Shown here piece after piece: positions 1-12,900 of a stretch of 64,000 nucleotides of DNA. The notes beneath the pieces were generated by a model. It saw only the letters and a list, made by a program, of their open reading frames with translations. It had not been told where the DNA came from and ran no database searches. Origin of the DNA: Anaeramoeba ignava (taxonomy: Eukaryota > Metamonada > Anaeramoebidae); NCBI GenBank assembly GCA_028826165.1, contig JAPDFW010000114.1, positions 248,001-312,000 of the forward strand. Direction: 5' to 3'. How positions within the stretch are numbered: the stretch's first letter is position 1; each line of letters opens with the position of its first letter. Made by a program: the position numbers and the translations under genes.

Positions 1-1
1 A

Positions 2-1003
2 GATGAAAATTTTATTCAAAAAGTTCAATCAAATTTAAACTTAATATGGAAAGAAACTGAACTTTTAGCATTAAATTTATCATACAATGAATTGAACAAA
101 ATACCATCAGAAATATCAATGTTAACCAAAATAGAGTTTTTAGATTTATCAAGCAATAAACTATCAGAACTTCCAATTGAAGTTGGAAATTTGATTAATT
201 TGAAAAAATTTTATCTTAAACACAATCGATTTGAACTTTTTCCAAATCCAATTTTAAAATTAGAAAAATTAGAAGAATTGGATCTTCGTGAAAATCTTCT
301 TGTTGAAGTTCCTCCAGAATTGGGAAATCTTCCTTTAAAAGTGATTCTTTTATCCAGAAATATAAATATTGTGTTTCCTCCTTTAGAAATTCTTCAATAT
401 GATTCACAAGTTATAATTAATTTTTTGAAAGAAGCAAATGAAGAGAAAATTCGAATTGAAAATCAAAATCAAAATCAATATCAAAATCAATATCAAAATC
501 AAAATCAAAATCAAAATCAAAATCAAAATCAAAATCAAAATAATCAAAATCAAAATCAAAATCAAAATCAAAATCAAAATCAAAATAATCAAAATAATCA
601 AAATGATGAATATAATCTTTCAAGAAGTTTGGAAAATTCAAATATTTCTTGGATTCCTTTTATTCCAACAGAAATTCCAAAAATTGAAGAAGATCATTCA
701 AATTCAAGTCCAATTTTTGAATTGAGGAAAAAACTTCATAAAATTCAAGATATTGTTGGTGAAGATAATATTCCAAGTGATTTTATGTGTCCAATTACTT
801 TGGAAATCTTTGTTGAACCAGTAAAAGCTTCAGATGGATTTAATTATGAAAAATCAGTTATTTCAAAATGGTTAGAAAATCATGATATTTCTCCTCAAAC
901 TAATGAAAAATTTCCAAATAAAAATTTAATCGAAAATTTGGAATTAAAACAAAAAATTCAAATTTATATTAAAAGTTTAAATGAAATTGGAATAAAAATT
1001 TAA
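2..1003 (+). CDS. LRR and U-box protein, 5' truncated by window edge
   Basis: The frame is already open at base 2 and in phase with the ATG at 92, so the true start lies before the window. About 333 residues are visible. At least four leucine-rich repeats come first (LxxLxLSxNxLxxLP pattern, for example FLDLSSNKLSELP). A tract of about 50 residues of alternating Asn-Gln follows (nt 461-604). Near the C-terminus (nt 776-990) is a U-box with the diagnostic MCPITLEIFVEPVKASDG stretch and a downstream NxxL helix. U-box proteins are E3 ubiquitin ligases that recruit E2 through this RING-like fold without zinc; the LRRs would choose the substrate. The substrate is unknown. The gene ends in TAA. Confidence 0.85.
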   Translation, partial: DENFIQKVQSNLNLIWKETELLALNLSYNELNKIPSEISMLTKIEFLDLSSNKLSELPIEVGNLINLKKFYLKHNRFELFPNPILKLEKLEELDLRENLLVEVPPELGNLPLKVILLSRNINIVFPPLEILQYDSQVIINFLKEANEEKIRIENQNQNQYQNQYQNQNQNQNQNQNQNQNNQNQNQNQNQNQNQNNQNNQNDEYNLSRSLENSNISWIPFIPTEIPKIEEDHSNSSPIFELRKKLHKIQDIVGEDNIPSDFMCPITLEIFVEPVKASDGFNYEKSVISKWLENHDISPQTNEKFPNKNLIENLELKQKIQIYIKSLNEIGIKI

Positions 1004-1338
1004 TTTAAATTGTGAAAATAATAAAATTATTAATAAATAAATATAAAAACAATTTTATTTTATTATTTTATTTTATTATTTTAAAAAATTGTTTAAAAAA
1101 TTTTTTATTTATTTAATTAATTAGGGGGCATAATTAATTCTAAATTAAAAAAAAAAATTAAATTTTTTCTTTTTTTTTTATTTTCATTTTTTCATTTTTT
1201 TTCCCTTCATTTTTTTTTTAGTTCAAAAAAAGGTATAATAATAATTAATTAAGAAATTTTAACTGAAAAAAAAAAATCAATTTAAATAACAAAAAAAAAT
1301 TAATAAAAAATAAAAAAAAATTTAAATTGGAAAGTTAG
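1004..1338. other. AT-rich intergenic spacer
   Basis: This 335-base spacer separates two plus-strand genes. It is made of A- and T-runs, with one short G-run near 1124. I see no gene or defined site in it. Confidence 0.6.
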
Positions 1339-3796
1339 ATGCGGACATTTTTATCAATTTTCTTTTTTGCCTTTATTATCTTGACAACAATACAAGAGGC
1401 AAATGCAGATACTTGCGTATGGCAACCTTCTACTCATGTATACAACTTCACAACAACAAGAAGATCCTATTCAAATTATCAGTATTTTGACACAGAAGAA
1501 GATATACTTTTCGAATTGAATTTGTGCGGTAGTTTGAATTCTATCGACAACACTTTATGTCCTTGTTGTGATACTACTTCTGCTCCTTATACAGGTTATA
1601 CTATGGATACTGGTCAACAATGTACTTCTTGGGGAATGTCTAATAATACTGAAGGATGGCAATATATAGGTATGTTTTATTTCATATCTTTATTTTTTTT
1701 TCTCTTAATTTCTTTGTTGAATTCCCTTTTTGATATTTTAAAAATTGGCGAAAAAAAAATATTTATTTTCCTATTTTTTGCTTTTTAAATATTCAAATAT
1801 TTAAAATATAAATATAATTATAAATATAAATATAAATATAAATATAAATATAAATATAAATATAAATATAAATATAAATATAAATATAAATATAAATATA
1901 AATATAAATATAAATATAAATATAAATATAAATATAAAAATAAATATAAAAATAAAATATATAAAAAATAAATAAAATAAAAATAAAAATAAAAATATAA
2001 ATATAAATATAAATAAACATAAATATAAATATAAATATAAATATAAATATAAATATAAATATAAATATAAAAAAAATATAAATATAAATATAAAAATACA
2101 AAAATAAAATATAAATAAATAAATATAAATAAAATAAATATAAAATATAAATATAAATATAAATATAAATATAAATATAAATATAAATATAAATATAAAT
2201 ATAAATATAAATAAATATAAATATAAATATAAATATAAATATAAATATAAAATATAAATATAAATATAAAATATAAATATAAAATATAAATATAAATATA
2301 AATATAAATATAAATATAAATATAAATATAAAATATAAATATAAATATAAAATATAAATATAAAATATAAATATAAATATAAATATAAATATAAATATAA
2401 ATATAAATATAAATATAAATATAAATATAAATATAAATATAAATATAAATATAAATATAAATATAAATATAAATATAAATATAAATATAAATATAAATAT
2501 AAATATAAATATAAACATAAATATAAATATAAATATAAATATAAATATAAATATAAATATAAATATAAATATAAATATAAATATAAATTTAAATTAATTT
2601 ACATTTAGATGATGATCTTCCTGGAGTTGGTGTTATTTTGAGTTACTATATTCTTACAAGTTTAGGACATGTTCAACGTTCAATGTCTTACAATATGTTC
2701 TGTAATGACAACGAATTTTTCCAAATTATCTCAGCATTCATTTATGATACAATGCCACCACATATTCATGTTAATGTTGCAACAATGTATGCATGTTTAG
2801 AACCAACACCTTCTCCTGAACCAAGTCCAACACCAGCACCAACATTCTGTAAAACTTTCATTGGAAATGAACTTTTTGATTTGTCAGACCTTTCCAAAGA
2901 ATGGTATTATTATGATCCTTGGAATAATGGTCAATATTATCTTTATATTTGCGGAAATGTTGGCTCAGATACAAATTGCACAGTAAATTATTTATTATTT
3001 TAATATTTATTTTAATATTTTATTTATTATTTTAATATTTATTTTAATATTTAATTTAATATTTTATTATTTTAATATTTTAATTTAATATTTTAATTTT
3101 TTAATAATATTTATTTTTATATTTAATTTAATATTTTAATATTTATTTTTAATATTTAATTTAATATTTTAATAATTTAATAATTTAATATTTAATTTAA
3201 TATTTTAATAATTTAATAATTTAATATTTAATTTAATATTTTAATTTTTTAATATTTATTTTAATATTAATTAGTGCTGTGTTAGTAATACATCAACAGG
3301 ATGGCTTCTTGATGATACTAACTCATGCTCAATGCTTGGTTACTTAAATACATCAACATGGGGATATCTTCAAGGAAGTGAAAATCCAGAAGATGGAATT
3401 TCACTAACCTACAGAAAAACAACATCACTCGGACATGTATCACATACATTACGATGGGATTTCGTATGTGATTCAGATGCATCAACAGGAGAAATCATTG
3501 ACGTTGAAGAATATTCAATCCTTCCAGGATTAACAGAAGTAACATTTGTTTCAAATCGAGCTTGTCCGTTGGATCCATTCTCACCAACACCAGTTCCAAC
3601 ACCTTGTCCTTCATGGGTGCCTTGTCCTGATATATCATGCTCTCCAATACCAACAACAGCTTCATCATCATCAACTACAGGTATGAAGGGCGGTTATGTT
3701 TTCCTTGTTGTTTGCATGGCTGGTGCTGCAACGTTCATTGGCGGTTGGTTCGTCCATAAATACAGAAATGACAGAAATCAATATGCTAATCTTTAA
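1339..3796 (+). CDS. MRH-domain (mannose-6-phosphate receptor-like) type I membrane protein, 3 exons
   Basis: Exons are 1339-1669, 2609-2982 and 3275-3796. The junctions keep the frame (phase 1, then phase 0) and give 408 residues. The donors are GTATGT and GTAAAT. The first 24 residues form a signal peptide ending near ANA-D. The lumenal part is rich in paired cysteines and contains two similar segments with SLGHV and a later Cys (nt 2660-2800 and 3420-3570), resembling MRH/CIMR lectin repeats. Short Pro-Thr-Ser linkers join them. One transmembrane helix (nt 3684-3750) precedes a short basic tail ending in YANL, which fits a YxxPhi sorting signal. The likely role is sorting of lysosomal cargo between the Golgi and endosomes. 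Function is inferred from architecture; residue-level sugar contacts were not checked. Confidence 0.7.
1795..2590. repeat. AAATAT-type hexanucleotide satellite filling intron 1
   Basis: Almost the whole first intron of the MRH gene (1670-2608) is an imperfect array of ATAAAT units with a few AAATAA and AAAATA variants. The reverse strand of such an array reads as a long Ile-Phe/Tyr frame that is not a gene. Confidence 0.9.
2995..3270. repeat. TTTAATATT-type repeat filling intron 2
   Basis: The second intron (2983-3274) consists of irregular TTTAATATT and TTTAATAA units ending in a TTAG acceptor. It differs in motif from intron 1 of the same gene. Confidence 0.8.
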
Positions 3797-5200
3797 GAAT
3801 TTAAAGTTCTTTTTCCTTTAATTTTTCTTTTTACTTTTAATTTCAAATTCTTAATCAAATTTCTAATCAAATTTCTAATCAAATTTTTAATCAATTTTTT
3901 TTCTCTATCTTTCTTCTTGATCAAAAAAAAAAACAAAAACAAAACAAAAACAAGAATAGTAATGATGAAAAAGAATTCTTTTTTTTTCTTTTCTTTTCTT
4001 TTCTTCTTCTTCTTCTTCGTTCCTGTCTCAACTCTTTTTTTTTTCTTTTTTGGTTTTTTTGAGAATTGATTCTCAAAATACTTTTGATATTTTTTTTTTT
4101 TGATGGAGAAATAATAAAAAAGGAACTTTTTCTTTTTAAAACAAAACAAAACAAAACAAATTTGATTTAAATTTATTTCAATTTTATTTTTAATTTTATT
4201 TTTAATTTTGAATTTAATTTCATTTTCAATTTTCATTTTGATTTTGAATTTAATTTTAAATTTTATTTTAATTTCATTTTCAATTTCGATTTTGAATTTG
4301 ATTTTGATTTTGATTTTGATTTTCATTTTGATTTTCAATTTGATTTTGATTTTGATTTTGATTTTGATTTTGATTTTTAATTTAATTTTGAATTTGAATT
4401 TGATTTTGATTTTGATTTTGATTTTGATTTTGATTTTCAATTTCATTTTGAATTTGATTTTCATTTTCATTTTCATTTTGATTTTCATTTTCATTTTCAT
4501 TTTGATTATTTTCATTTTGATTTTGATTTTGATTATTTTGAATTTGATTTTCATTTTGATTTTCATTTTCATTTTGTATTTCATTTTCATTTTCATTTTG
4601 TTTTTCATTTTCATTTTGATTTTGATTTTCATTTTGTTTTTCATTTTCATTTTGAATTTTGATTTTGAATTTCAATTTCATTTGAATTTATATTTTGATT
4701 TTCATGTTGATTTTGATTTTGAATTTGAATTTGAATTTGAATTTGAATTTGATTTTGATTTTGATTTTGATTTTGATTATTATTTTGATTTTGATTTTGA
4801 TTATTTCCATTTTGATTTTCATTTTGAATTTGATATTGATTTTGATTTTCATTATTTTGATTTTGATTATTTTGAATTTGATTTTCATTTTCATTTTCAT
4901 TTTGTTTTTCATTTTCATTTTGATTTTGATTTTCATTTTCATTTTGATTATGATTATTTCCATTTTGATTTTGATTTTGATTTTGATTTTGAATTTGATT
5001 TTGATTTTGATTTTGATATTGATTTTGAATTTGATTTTGATTTTGATTTTGATTTTGATTTTGATTTTGATTTTGTTTTTCATTTTCATTTTGTTTTTGA
5101 TTATATTGATATTGATTTTGATTTTGATATTGATTTTGATTTTGATTATGATTTTGATTATGATTTTGATTTTGATTTTGATTTTGAATTTAATTTGAAT
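3797..5200. repeat. Intergenic T-rich tract and GATTTT hexamer satellite
   Basis: The spacer between the convergent MRH and cyclin genes starts with T-rich sequence to about 4160. It continues as an array of GATTTT, CATTTT and GAATTT hexamers. The same array runs on into the Gln/Asn/Glu-rich 3' coding part of the cyclin gene (5204-5600). Long open frames on both strands here (Asp-Phe, Ile-Leu, Lys-Ile) are by-products of six-base periodicity. Confidence 0.85.
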
Positions 5201-6748
5201 TTAGATTTTTCTTCTTTTTTCTTCAAAATTTTGAATTTGATTTTGATTATTTCCATTTTGATTTTCATTTTGAATTTGATTTTGATTTTCAATTTCATTT
5301 TGTTTTTCATTTTCATTTTGTTTTTCATTTTCATTTTCATTTTGATTTTGATTTTGATTTTGATTTTGATTTTCATTATTATTTTGATTTTGATTTTGAT
5401 TTTCATTTTGATTTTGATTTTCATTTTCATTATTATTTTGATTTTGAATTTCATTTTGATTTTGATTTTGTTTTTCAATTTCATTTTGTTTTTCATTTTC
5501 ATTTTGATTTTGATTTTGATTTTGAATTTCATTTTCATTTTGTTTTTCATTTTCATTTTGTTTTTCATTTTCATTTTGTTTTTCATTTTTATTTAAATTT
5601 TCTTGTTTCATAAATTTAGATTGATCTTCTTCTTTTAATTCTGAACGAATTTTATTTAAAATATCCATTTGAATAGGATCACTATCTGTATGAGAGTTTG
5701 ATTGAGAATCTTTAGTTTGCAATGATTGAATAATTTCTTTTCGAATTGGATCAATTTCTTCTTTTGAAACATCAAATAATTCATAAGGATCTGGATAAGA
5801 TCTTTCCAAATAATGAGTGGCAAGAATCAAAGCAGCTGCAGCAATAATTTTAGGAGGATAAAGAAGACAAAGAATAGTATGCAAACTATCATTAACAAAA
5901 TTCCAAGCAACTTGAGCTGTATCATTATCGGCTATAAAAATTTTTAATTTAGAAATTTAAATTCAATTGGATTTTTTTATTTGTTTGCTTTTTGATTATT
6001 AAAAAACCTTCTATTCTTCGTAAAAAAGAAAGAAGTGGATCATATGCATGATCAATTGAAAGATCAAACCCAAAGGTTTGTAAAATAACACGTTCAGAGA
6101 ATAATATTTTATCTCGAAAATTTGTGTATTCCTGATAAAGAATGAGTTAAAAATTTAATAAAATTGTTTTTGTTGTTATTGTTTTAATTCACTTTATTTG
6201 CTTCACTAATCTGTATTTTTCGATTAAATAATAAAAGGTATGAATTGGAAATCACATCTTCTAATTTTTTTGGTGTTTCTTCTACTTTTGCAGCTAAAAA
6301 AACACAAGCAATAGCAACATCCTTTGAGAATATAAATTTTTAAATTAAATTTTTTAAATTAAATTTTTTAAATTAAATTTTTTAAATTAAATTTTTTAAA
6401 TTAAATTTTTAAATTAAATTTTTAAATTAAATTTTTTAATTTTGATTTTTAATACAATTCGTGAAAATTGCTCAAAAGAACGAAGTGTAAAAAACCTGTG
6501 GAAATAAACAATCGCTGTTGCAATTGTAAATTGTTGTCTAAAATTATTTAATAAATTTTATTTAATAAATTTTATTTGTTGATATTTTGTTTTTTAATCT
6601 ACATTTCAAGACTTAAACCGAGACTTTGTATAAAGGCTGTGGTTTTCTGTCGAGTTGCCATTTCTTGTTCCCAACTCATAAAATTTGCTGAAGGGGAATG
6701 TTCTTGAACTTCTTCTCGAGTAAAAAACCATCGCCCATATTTACTCAT
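5201..6748 (-). CDS. CCNT: Cyclin T/K-type cyclin (P-TEFb cyclin), 5 exons
   Basis: Exons on the minus strand are 6748-6603, 6537-6456, 6321-6193, 6131-6008 and 5931-5201. All junctions are GT-AG and keep the frame, giving 403 residues. The N-terminus has the cyclin T/K signature: RWFFTREE, then ATAIVYFHRFF and FLAAKVEETPKKLEDVI in cyclin box 1. Box 2 starts near SERVILQTFGFDLSIDH and includes YPPKIIAAAALILATHY. Family members activate CDK9 or CDK12/13, which phosphorylate the RNA polymerase II C-terminal domain. The last 120 or so residues are a low-complexity NENQKQ-type tail encoded by the hexamer satellite, ending in TAA at 5201. The start ATG is the only one just before the conserved region. 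T versus K cannot be decided from sequence alone. Confidence 0.88.
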
Positions 6749-6920
6749 ATTCAAAAAGAAAAAAAATTTAAAATGAAAGAAAAAAATGAAAAATGAAAAA
6801 TGGAAAAAAATATTTTTTTTCTCCTTTTCTTGTTTTTGAATTTTTTTTCCGATTCTTTTTTTTTTTCCGGTTTGAAATTTATTTTTTCATTTTTTTTTTC
6901 CTTTTCATTTTTTTTTTAAA

Positions 6921-9900
6921 ATGAGTTCTAAAAAAGTAAAATTATTAATTTGGTTAATAATTAATGAAAAATTTATAAAAAACTTGGAAAATATTCAAGT
7001 TTTTATAAATTCTAAACATAAGACAGAATTTAAACAAAAAAGTAAAACAGATTCAATTTGGTTTTGTGAAACTGAAATTAAAATGGAAAAAGAAAATAAA
7101 GAAAATAAAGAAAGTAAAGAAAATGAAGATCAACCCTTTCAAAAAAACATCAAATTTATAATAAAAGCTCAAAAAAATGATCTTAAAGAAAAAATTCAAT
7201 CTGCAAATTATAAAATTATTGAAACTAATCCTCATCAAACAATCTTTTATTTTTTCCAATTTACTAATGATGAAAAAAAAACCGAAATGTTGAATACCTC
7301 ATCTATTTTGAAATTCCTTAATATAATTCTTTTCTCAAAAAAAACAAAAATCCTCAAAGAAGATATTTCTAAAAAATGGGAAATTGTTTCTGCTTTATCC
7401 CAAATCAAAAAACCCCAAAAAGTAGAGTTTTATGATTGGATCAAAAAATTAAAAATTACTCAAAATACTCAAATATTCTTATTGATATCTTTAATTTCAA
7501 AAATATTCAATCTTAAAGTTGCCCAAAACTTGTTATTCGGTTCAAATAAACCAGAAAATAAATTCCAAGATTTAACTGAACTCACTTTTGAATTCTTTTC
7601 TCAAGAAAATCAAGAAATAGAATCACTTAAAAACAGTTTCAAAACAACAATTTCTAATATTTGTAGAAAATCAAAAAAAGTGGATTATGTCAAATTAGTT
7701 CCTTTTTATTTAATGCTTAAAAAAATGCAAATCAATCATAATTTCCAAGTTTGCTTGAAATCTCAAGAATTAGCACCAAATTTTATCATTTTGTTAAATG
7801 TCACTTTCCTCAATAAATCTTTCTTGGATTTTTTTAACATTTCACTATTCACATCAATTTTTGGAACAGATTTTCATTCAACAAAAGCTTACGAACAATT
7901 TCTTCTTAAACTTGTTTCACATTTCGAAATAATCAAAAATATCGAACGTTATTTATCTGTTGATAATTTCCTCAAGCTTTTTGATAAACTAAAGTTCAAT
8001 GATATGAATAATTTTTTTAGTTTTTGGAGTCCTTTTTATATCCATGTGAAAAAAATCATAGAACAAAATAAAAAAAAAGTAGATAAAATAATGACAAAAA
8101 CTTTCGAAAAAATATTAAAAGGTTCTAGATCTACTAGCAACACTATTTCTTCAGAAAAGAAAATAGAACTTCTTCAAATTGAAGAAATTATTATGAAGAA
8201 TTTCTCTGATCAAAAATTTCAATCAGATCAGGATATTCTTATATTGGTTAATTTTGCAAATCCCGATATTATTTCTCATATTAGCAAATTCTCCACAAAT
8301 CTTTTTAATTATTTTTCTTCAGAAATTACCAAACTTTACAAAAAAGTTGATAAAGATTCCATTCTAGATAATGACAAAATAATAAAACATATCCCTTTCG
8401 TTCAAATTCAATGCAAAGAATGGCAAGATTTTTCAGGAATAGATCCTCAAAATATAAATTATCAAAGCTCTTTCTCTTCATTAATTCCTGAATTTAAAAC
8501 ATCAGGAAAAATTCCAAAATTATCTCAATCATTCCTTTGGTTTAAAAAATCTCAAAAATTAATCAAAGATTGGTCAACAAAAAAAATCCCGTTTTTAAAA
8601 TTACTCAAAAAATATAAGGAAAATCTCGTGAAATTTGCTGGGAATTTGTCTTCTTGTTCGTGCACATTTCAGGATTTCTCAATCTTTTCTCAATATAAAA
8701 CCGATTATCAAAATCTTTTCAAATCTTTATTAATAAAAGATTTGAATTTCGAAAAGGCAGAATCAATTTACAATCAAATACAATCCAAATCAAAATGTTT
8801 ATCTGATTTCGCTGATTTTTATTTACCAGAAACAAACGAAATGTGCCAAAAAATTCATAATAAATTCATATCTAAAACTAAAACTATTGAAACAGAGCAA
8901 AAAAAACTAAGTGATTTCGATCTCACTTTTTCTGATTTCGAGATTGATTTCGATCTTTTGAAATGGATGAATATTCTCCAAACATCATCAATCTTCTGGA
9001 ATTTGTGGAATTCCCAACTTCAAAAAACTTCACAAGAAAAACCTATCAAAATCGAACAACTCAAAACTAAAATTATTAAAAACACAAAATCTGAATGGGA
9101 TCAAATCCATAAATCTATTACTGATCAATCTATTAAAATCTCCAAATTGGATTTACTTTTTTCTGAAAACATTAATGATAAGACCTGGATTCAAAAGGAG
9201 ATTAAATTCCTCAATCCAAAATATAAAAATGAAAAATCCAATAATGAAAAATCCAAAAATGAGAAATATCTTGAAGAATACCTGAAAGTAAAAGAAATTC
9301 AACTTTTTCTGCTATCTTTCTTTAAATTTTGTGAAAAATATTCCTTCGAAAATAACCAAAACAATTATCAAGATTTATTCTCAAATTGGGATAATTGGAC
9401 TCTTAGCGATACAACATTAATATTATCAAATTTAAATCAGGAGTTCGGTTCTGTTGAAAGTTCTATTATCACTTTTTTCCAGAATTTAATTGAAATCAAA
9501 TATCAAGAAAACACTTCAAAAACAGAATATTTATATAATACTGATTTACTTGATTTTCTCTTGCAAAAAAAATACCAAAATGACGAACTCTTTTTTTCAG
9601 AAATTGATCCAGATAGGATGGAAGATGGAATATACAAGGAAGCTGTGCAGCAATTAATCAATTTAAGAAAAAGAATGAAAGCATACTTGTATTCTAATAA
9701 TACATACAAATCAAAAAAGTATCTCTTGCAAATCATTTCCCATGAAGAAGCAAGACTCAAATCTTCCTCTCATCAAATTTCATTTTCCTTAATTCGTAAT
9801 TCCCTTCCTGGTATTAAAGAATGGATTCAATCACAAAAAGAATCATTCCAAACAAAAGCAAAAAGAAATATTTCCAAAATATTTTCTGAAGGATCTACAT

Positions 9901-12900
9901 TTCTATTTCAGTCTTCTATTACCGAAAACAAAACATTTATTTGTGAAACTTCCCAATCTGAGAAATTTACATTTGATGATTTCACAGATTTTTATTCTTT
10001 TTTCCATGATTTCGACTTTAATCAAAATTCAATTCAACCCCAAAATATCAAAAAAAACAAAAGCAAAAAAAACAAAGACAACAACCAAAATATAAAAAAA
10101 AATAAAGAAAATAAAGAAAATGACAAAGAACAAATAGAGGATTTTCTTGATTCGTTTAAATACATTGAAAAATGTACGGAACTTCTTTCTAAACTTACTT
10201 CAAACTCTCATTTCAAATACAAAAATTACTCTTATAAAATTCCAGTCAATAAATCCAAAAAATATAAACAAGATTTGAATAATTTCCAAATTAAATTAGA
10301 ACAAGATTTGGCAGAATGGAAAAAAACAGTAAATGAAATTTTTGTAGGATTTCCTTTTCTTTCTTTCTTTTCTCAAGAACAAATTTTGGGATTTTTACAC
10401 ATGATTCAATCTTTTTTTGATAAACAACAAAACTCTTCAAATTTGCTCAACTCAAACGAAAAAGAAGATTTCATCCAAATATTAAAACTTTATTCAAAAT
10501 CACTCACAGTTGAAATTATTGAAACAGAAATCAAAAAAACACAAAATACAAATTCTGAATTCAAAGAATATGCCAAAATCTTAAACGATATTTTGCAAAA
10601 ACATTTCGATCCAAACAGAACAATCAAAATTGAAGATGATACTCTATTTGAGAATCACATTTACAAAGAGGCAAACAAGGAATTAAACAAACAATTCAAC
10701 AAGAAAAGCGGCAAAGTTACAGATCCAAAAATTTTCGTTCATTCTTCAAAAAATGAATTGAATGTTTATGATATTGTTTGCACTTTCTATTATATATTTT
10801 CTCGCAAATTCCCATTAAGGGAACAAGTACTAATTTGCAACGAAGAAACATCAGAAGGAGATATTTCCCAATTCTTGAAAGTTTACGAATTTTACAACTT
10901 AGATAGAAACATACAAACAAATCAAAACACACACTCTTCTCTATTCTCTATTGTTCATGCAAACAGACTCTCAAAAAAGAAAGCAAATTTCCTCATTTCA
11001 AGTATCCATTCTATATCCTTTGATACCCAATTCCCATTGGTCATTTTTTGCTCAGGTAGTGACTATCTAACTAAAAACTTACTTTATGTATTTTCTACAG
11101 GAGAAATTCAAAACACAGATATAGAACCAATCCAAAACAATGAACTCAAAAAGTTTATGAAAATAAACCCATTTTCACAAAGAATGAAAGTTTTCACATC
11201 AAAACTTGCTGGATTTGGCAAAACATTCCGCATTCGCCAAGTTTGTTACAAAGAAAATCCTTCATCAAATTATCACCACATTGTTGTTACATCAGAAAAA
11301 AAATCTGAAATTATCAAACAGATTATTGATAAATTGGCCAATCATGAAAAAAAAGATATAATTTATTTTCATATTGAATTTCCTTATTCACCAAAAAGTA
11401 CAATTTCTGATTATATTTGGACTCTTCTAATGTGGGGATCAATAGAAGACAAAAGATCTTTCTCATCCATAAATTCTGCATGGAATATACCAGAAAATGT
11501 TAGATTGATGTTCGAAGTTCCAAGTCATAGAACTGAAGATTCTTTGCAGGGACTTAAATTCTTTCCTCCTCTTAAATACTTGGAACAAAATGAATGTGAA
11601 GTCAACTCAAAATCCTTTTCTTTTAATTCCTATTCTCCAACAAATAGTGGTATAATTGTAAAAACAAAGGATTGGGATCTGATTTATGTTCGAAATTTAT
11701 TTAAATTTTATGACCAAGAATTTGAGATACTAAGAGGCAAAAACAAAGAAGCTCGTATTACAATTTTCAAAGATATATCAGATCTCAAATCCAAAGAACA
11801 AAAAGAAGCAGCCAAAAAAACATTCTACAAAAAGAGCAAAAGAATTTATTTACGAAGTAAATGAAGATGAAGAACTAACTTTTCGATTATTTGCAAACTT
11901 TTGGAGAGTCTTGAAATCTCACATTCATGCTTTGATGTCTTATAATTTTCTTAATCTGAATATGGCGAAAGAGTTGTTCAATAACGAATCAATGGGAAAA
12001 CTATTCCTAAAGCAATTCATAAAAGCCTATTTCTCTTCCGTTTCAAAAATGATTGCTCGCTCATTTGATTGGACAAATACATCTCCAGATTCTGGATTGA
12101 CAGAACTAAAAGATTTATGTAATACGTTCGATAAGGCTCTTCCTTGGGAAAAAAGAGATCTTTTTATTATTCTTTTTGTAATTTCAATAACCAAAACAAA
12201 CGATCAGAAAACATCTGTAAACTTAAGTGGAATTAATCTTCTGGGAAGAGATGAAAACGAAATGAGAAATTGCTTCAATCCTGCTTTGCATAAAGCATTA
12301 GAAACAAATGGTTTTGTTTTCCACAAATCTCTTCCTCCAGATTCAATTATTAATGAGTACGAGAAAGCTTTTTCAGCTCTCAATTCATTATCCTTCAAAA
12401 AATTTGATTTCAAAAAATTATCCAAAGAACATCAAGAAAACAAATCAAAATATACATTCACAACAGATAACTTCTTGAAGATGCTATTTATACAATACAA
12501 ATTATTTGCAAGACTGCCTGTGATTTTGCTTGGAGAAACTGGATGTGGAAAAACTTCCTTAATTACATATTTGTGTGAAACTGTGATGAACCAAAAACTA
12601 AAACTTCTTACTATTCATGGCAAAATCAAGAGAAAAGAAATCTTTAATTTTGTAGAAAATGCCCAAAAAGAAGCTGAACAAATAGGTGAAAAGATTGCAA
12701 TTTTCTTTGATGAATTCAATACAGCTCCCAAAAAATGTCTTATGATTTTAAAAGGTTTGTTTTCTGATCGTATTCTCAATGGAATTCCCATTTCTGATCA
12801 AATTTACATTTTTGGAGCTGCTAATCCTTATCGTTTGAGAGAAGAGAAAAGTGAAAATGATGATTTCTTAACAGATGAAGGATTGGCGTTCGATTACGGA

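Noticed and set aside
1793-2518. Minus-strand open frame of Phe-Ile and Tyr-Ile repeats
   Set aside because: It lies inside intron 1 of the MRH gene and arises from the ATAAAT array.
4208-5596. Long plus-strand open frame (about 460 codons) of Ile-Leu and Asp-Phe
   Set aside because: It is the antisense and intergenic reading of a six-base satellite, which is stop-free in several frames. It has no domain and overlaps the cyclin gene tail.
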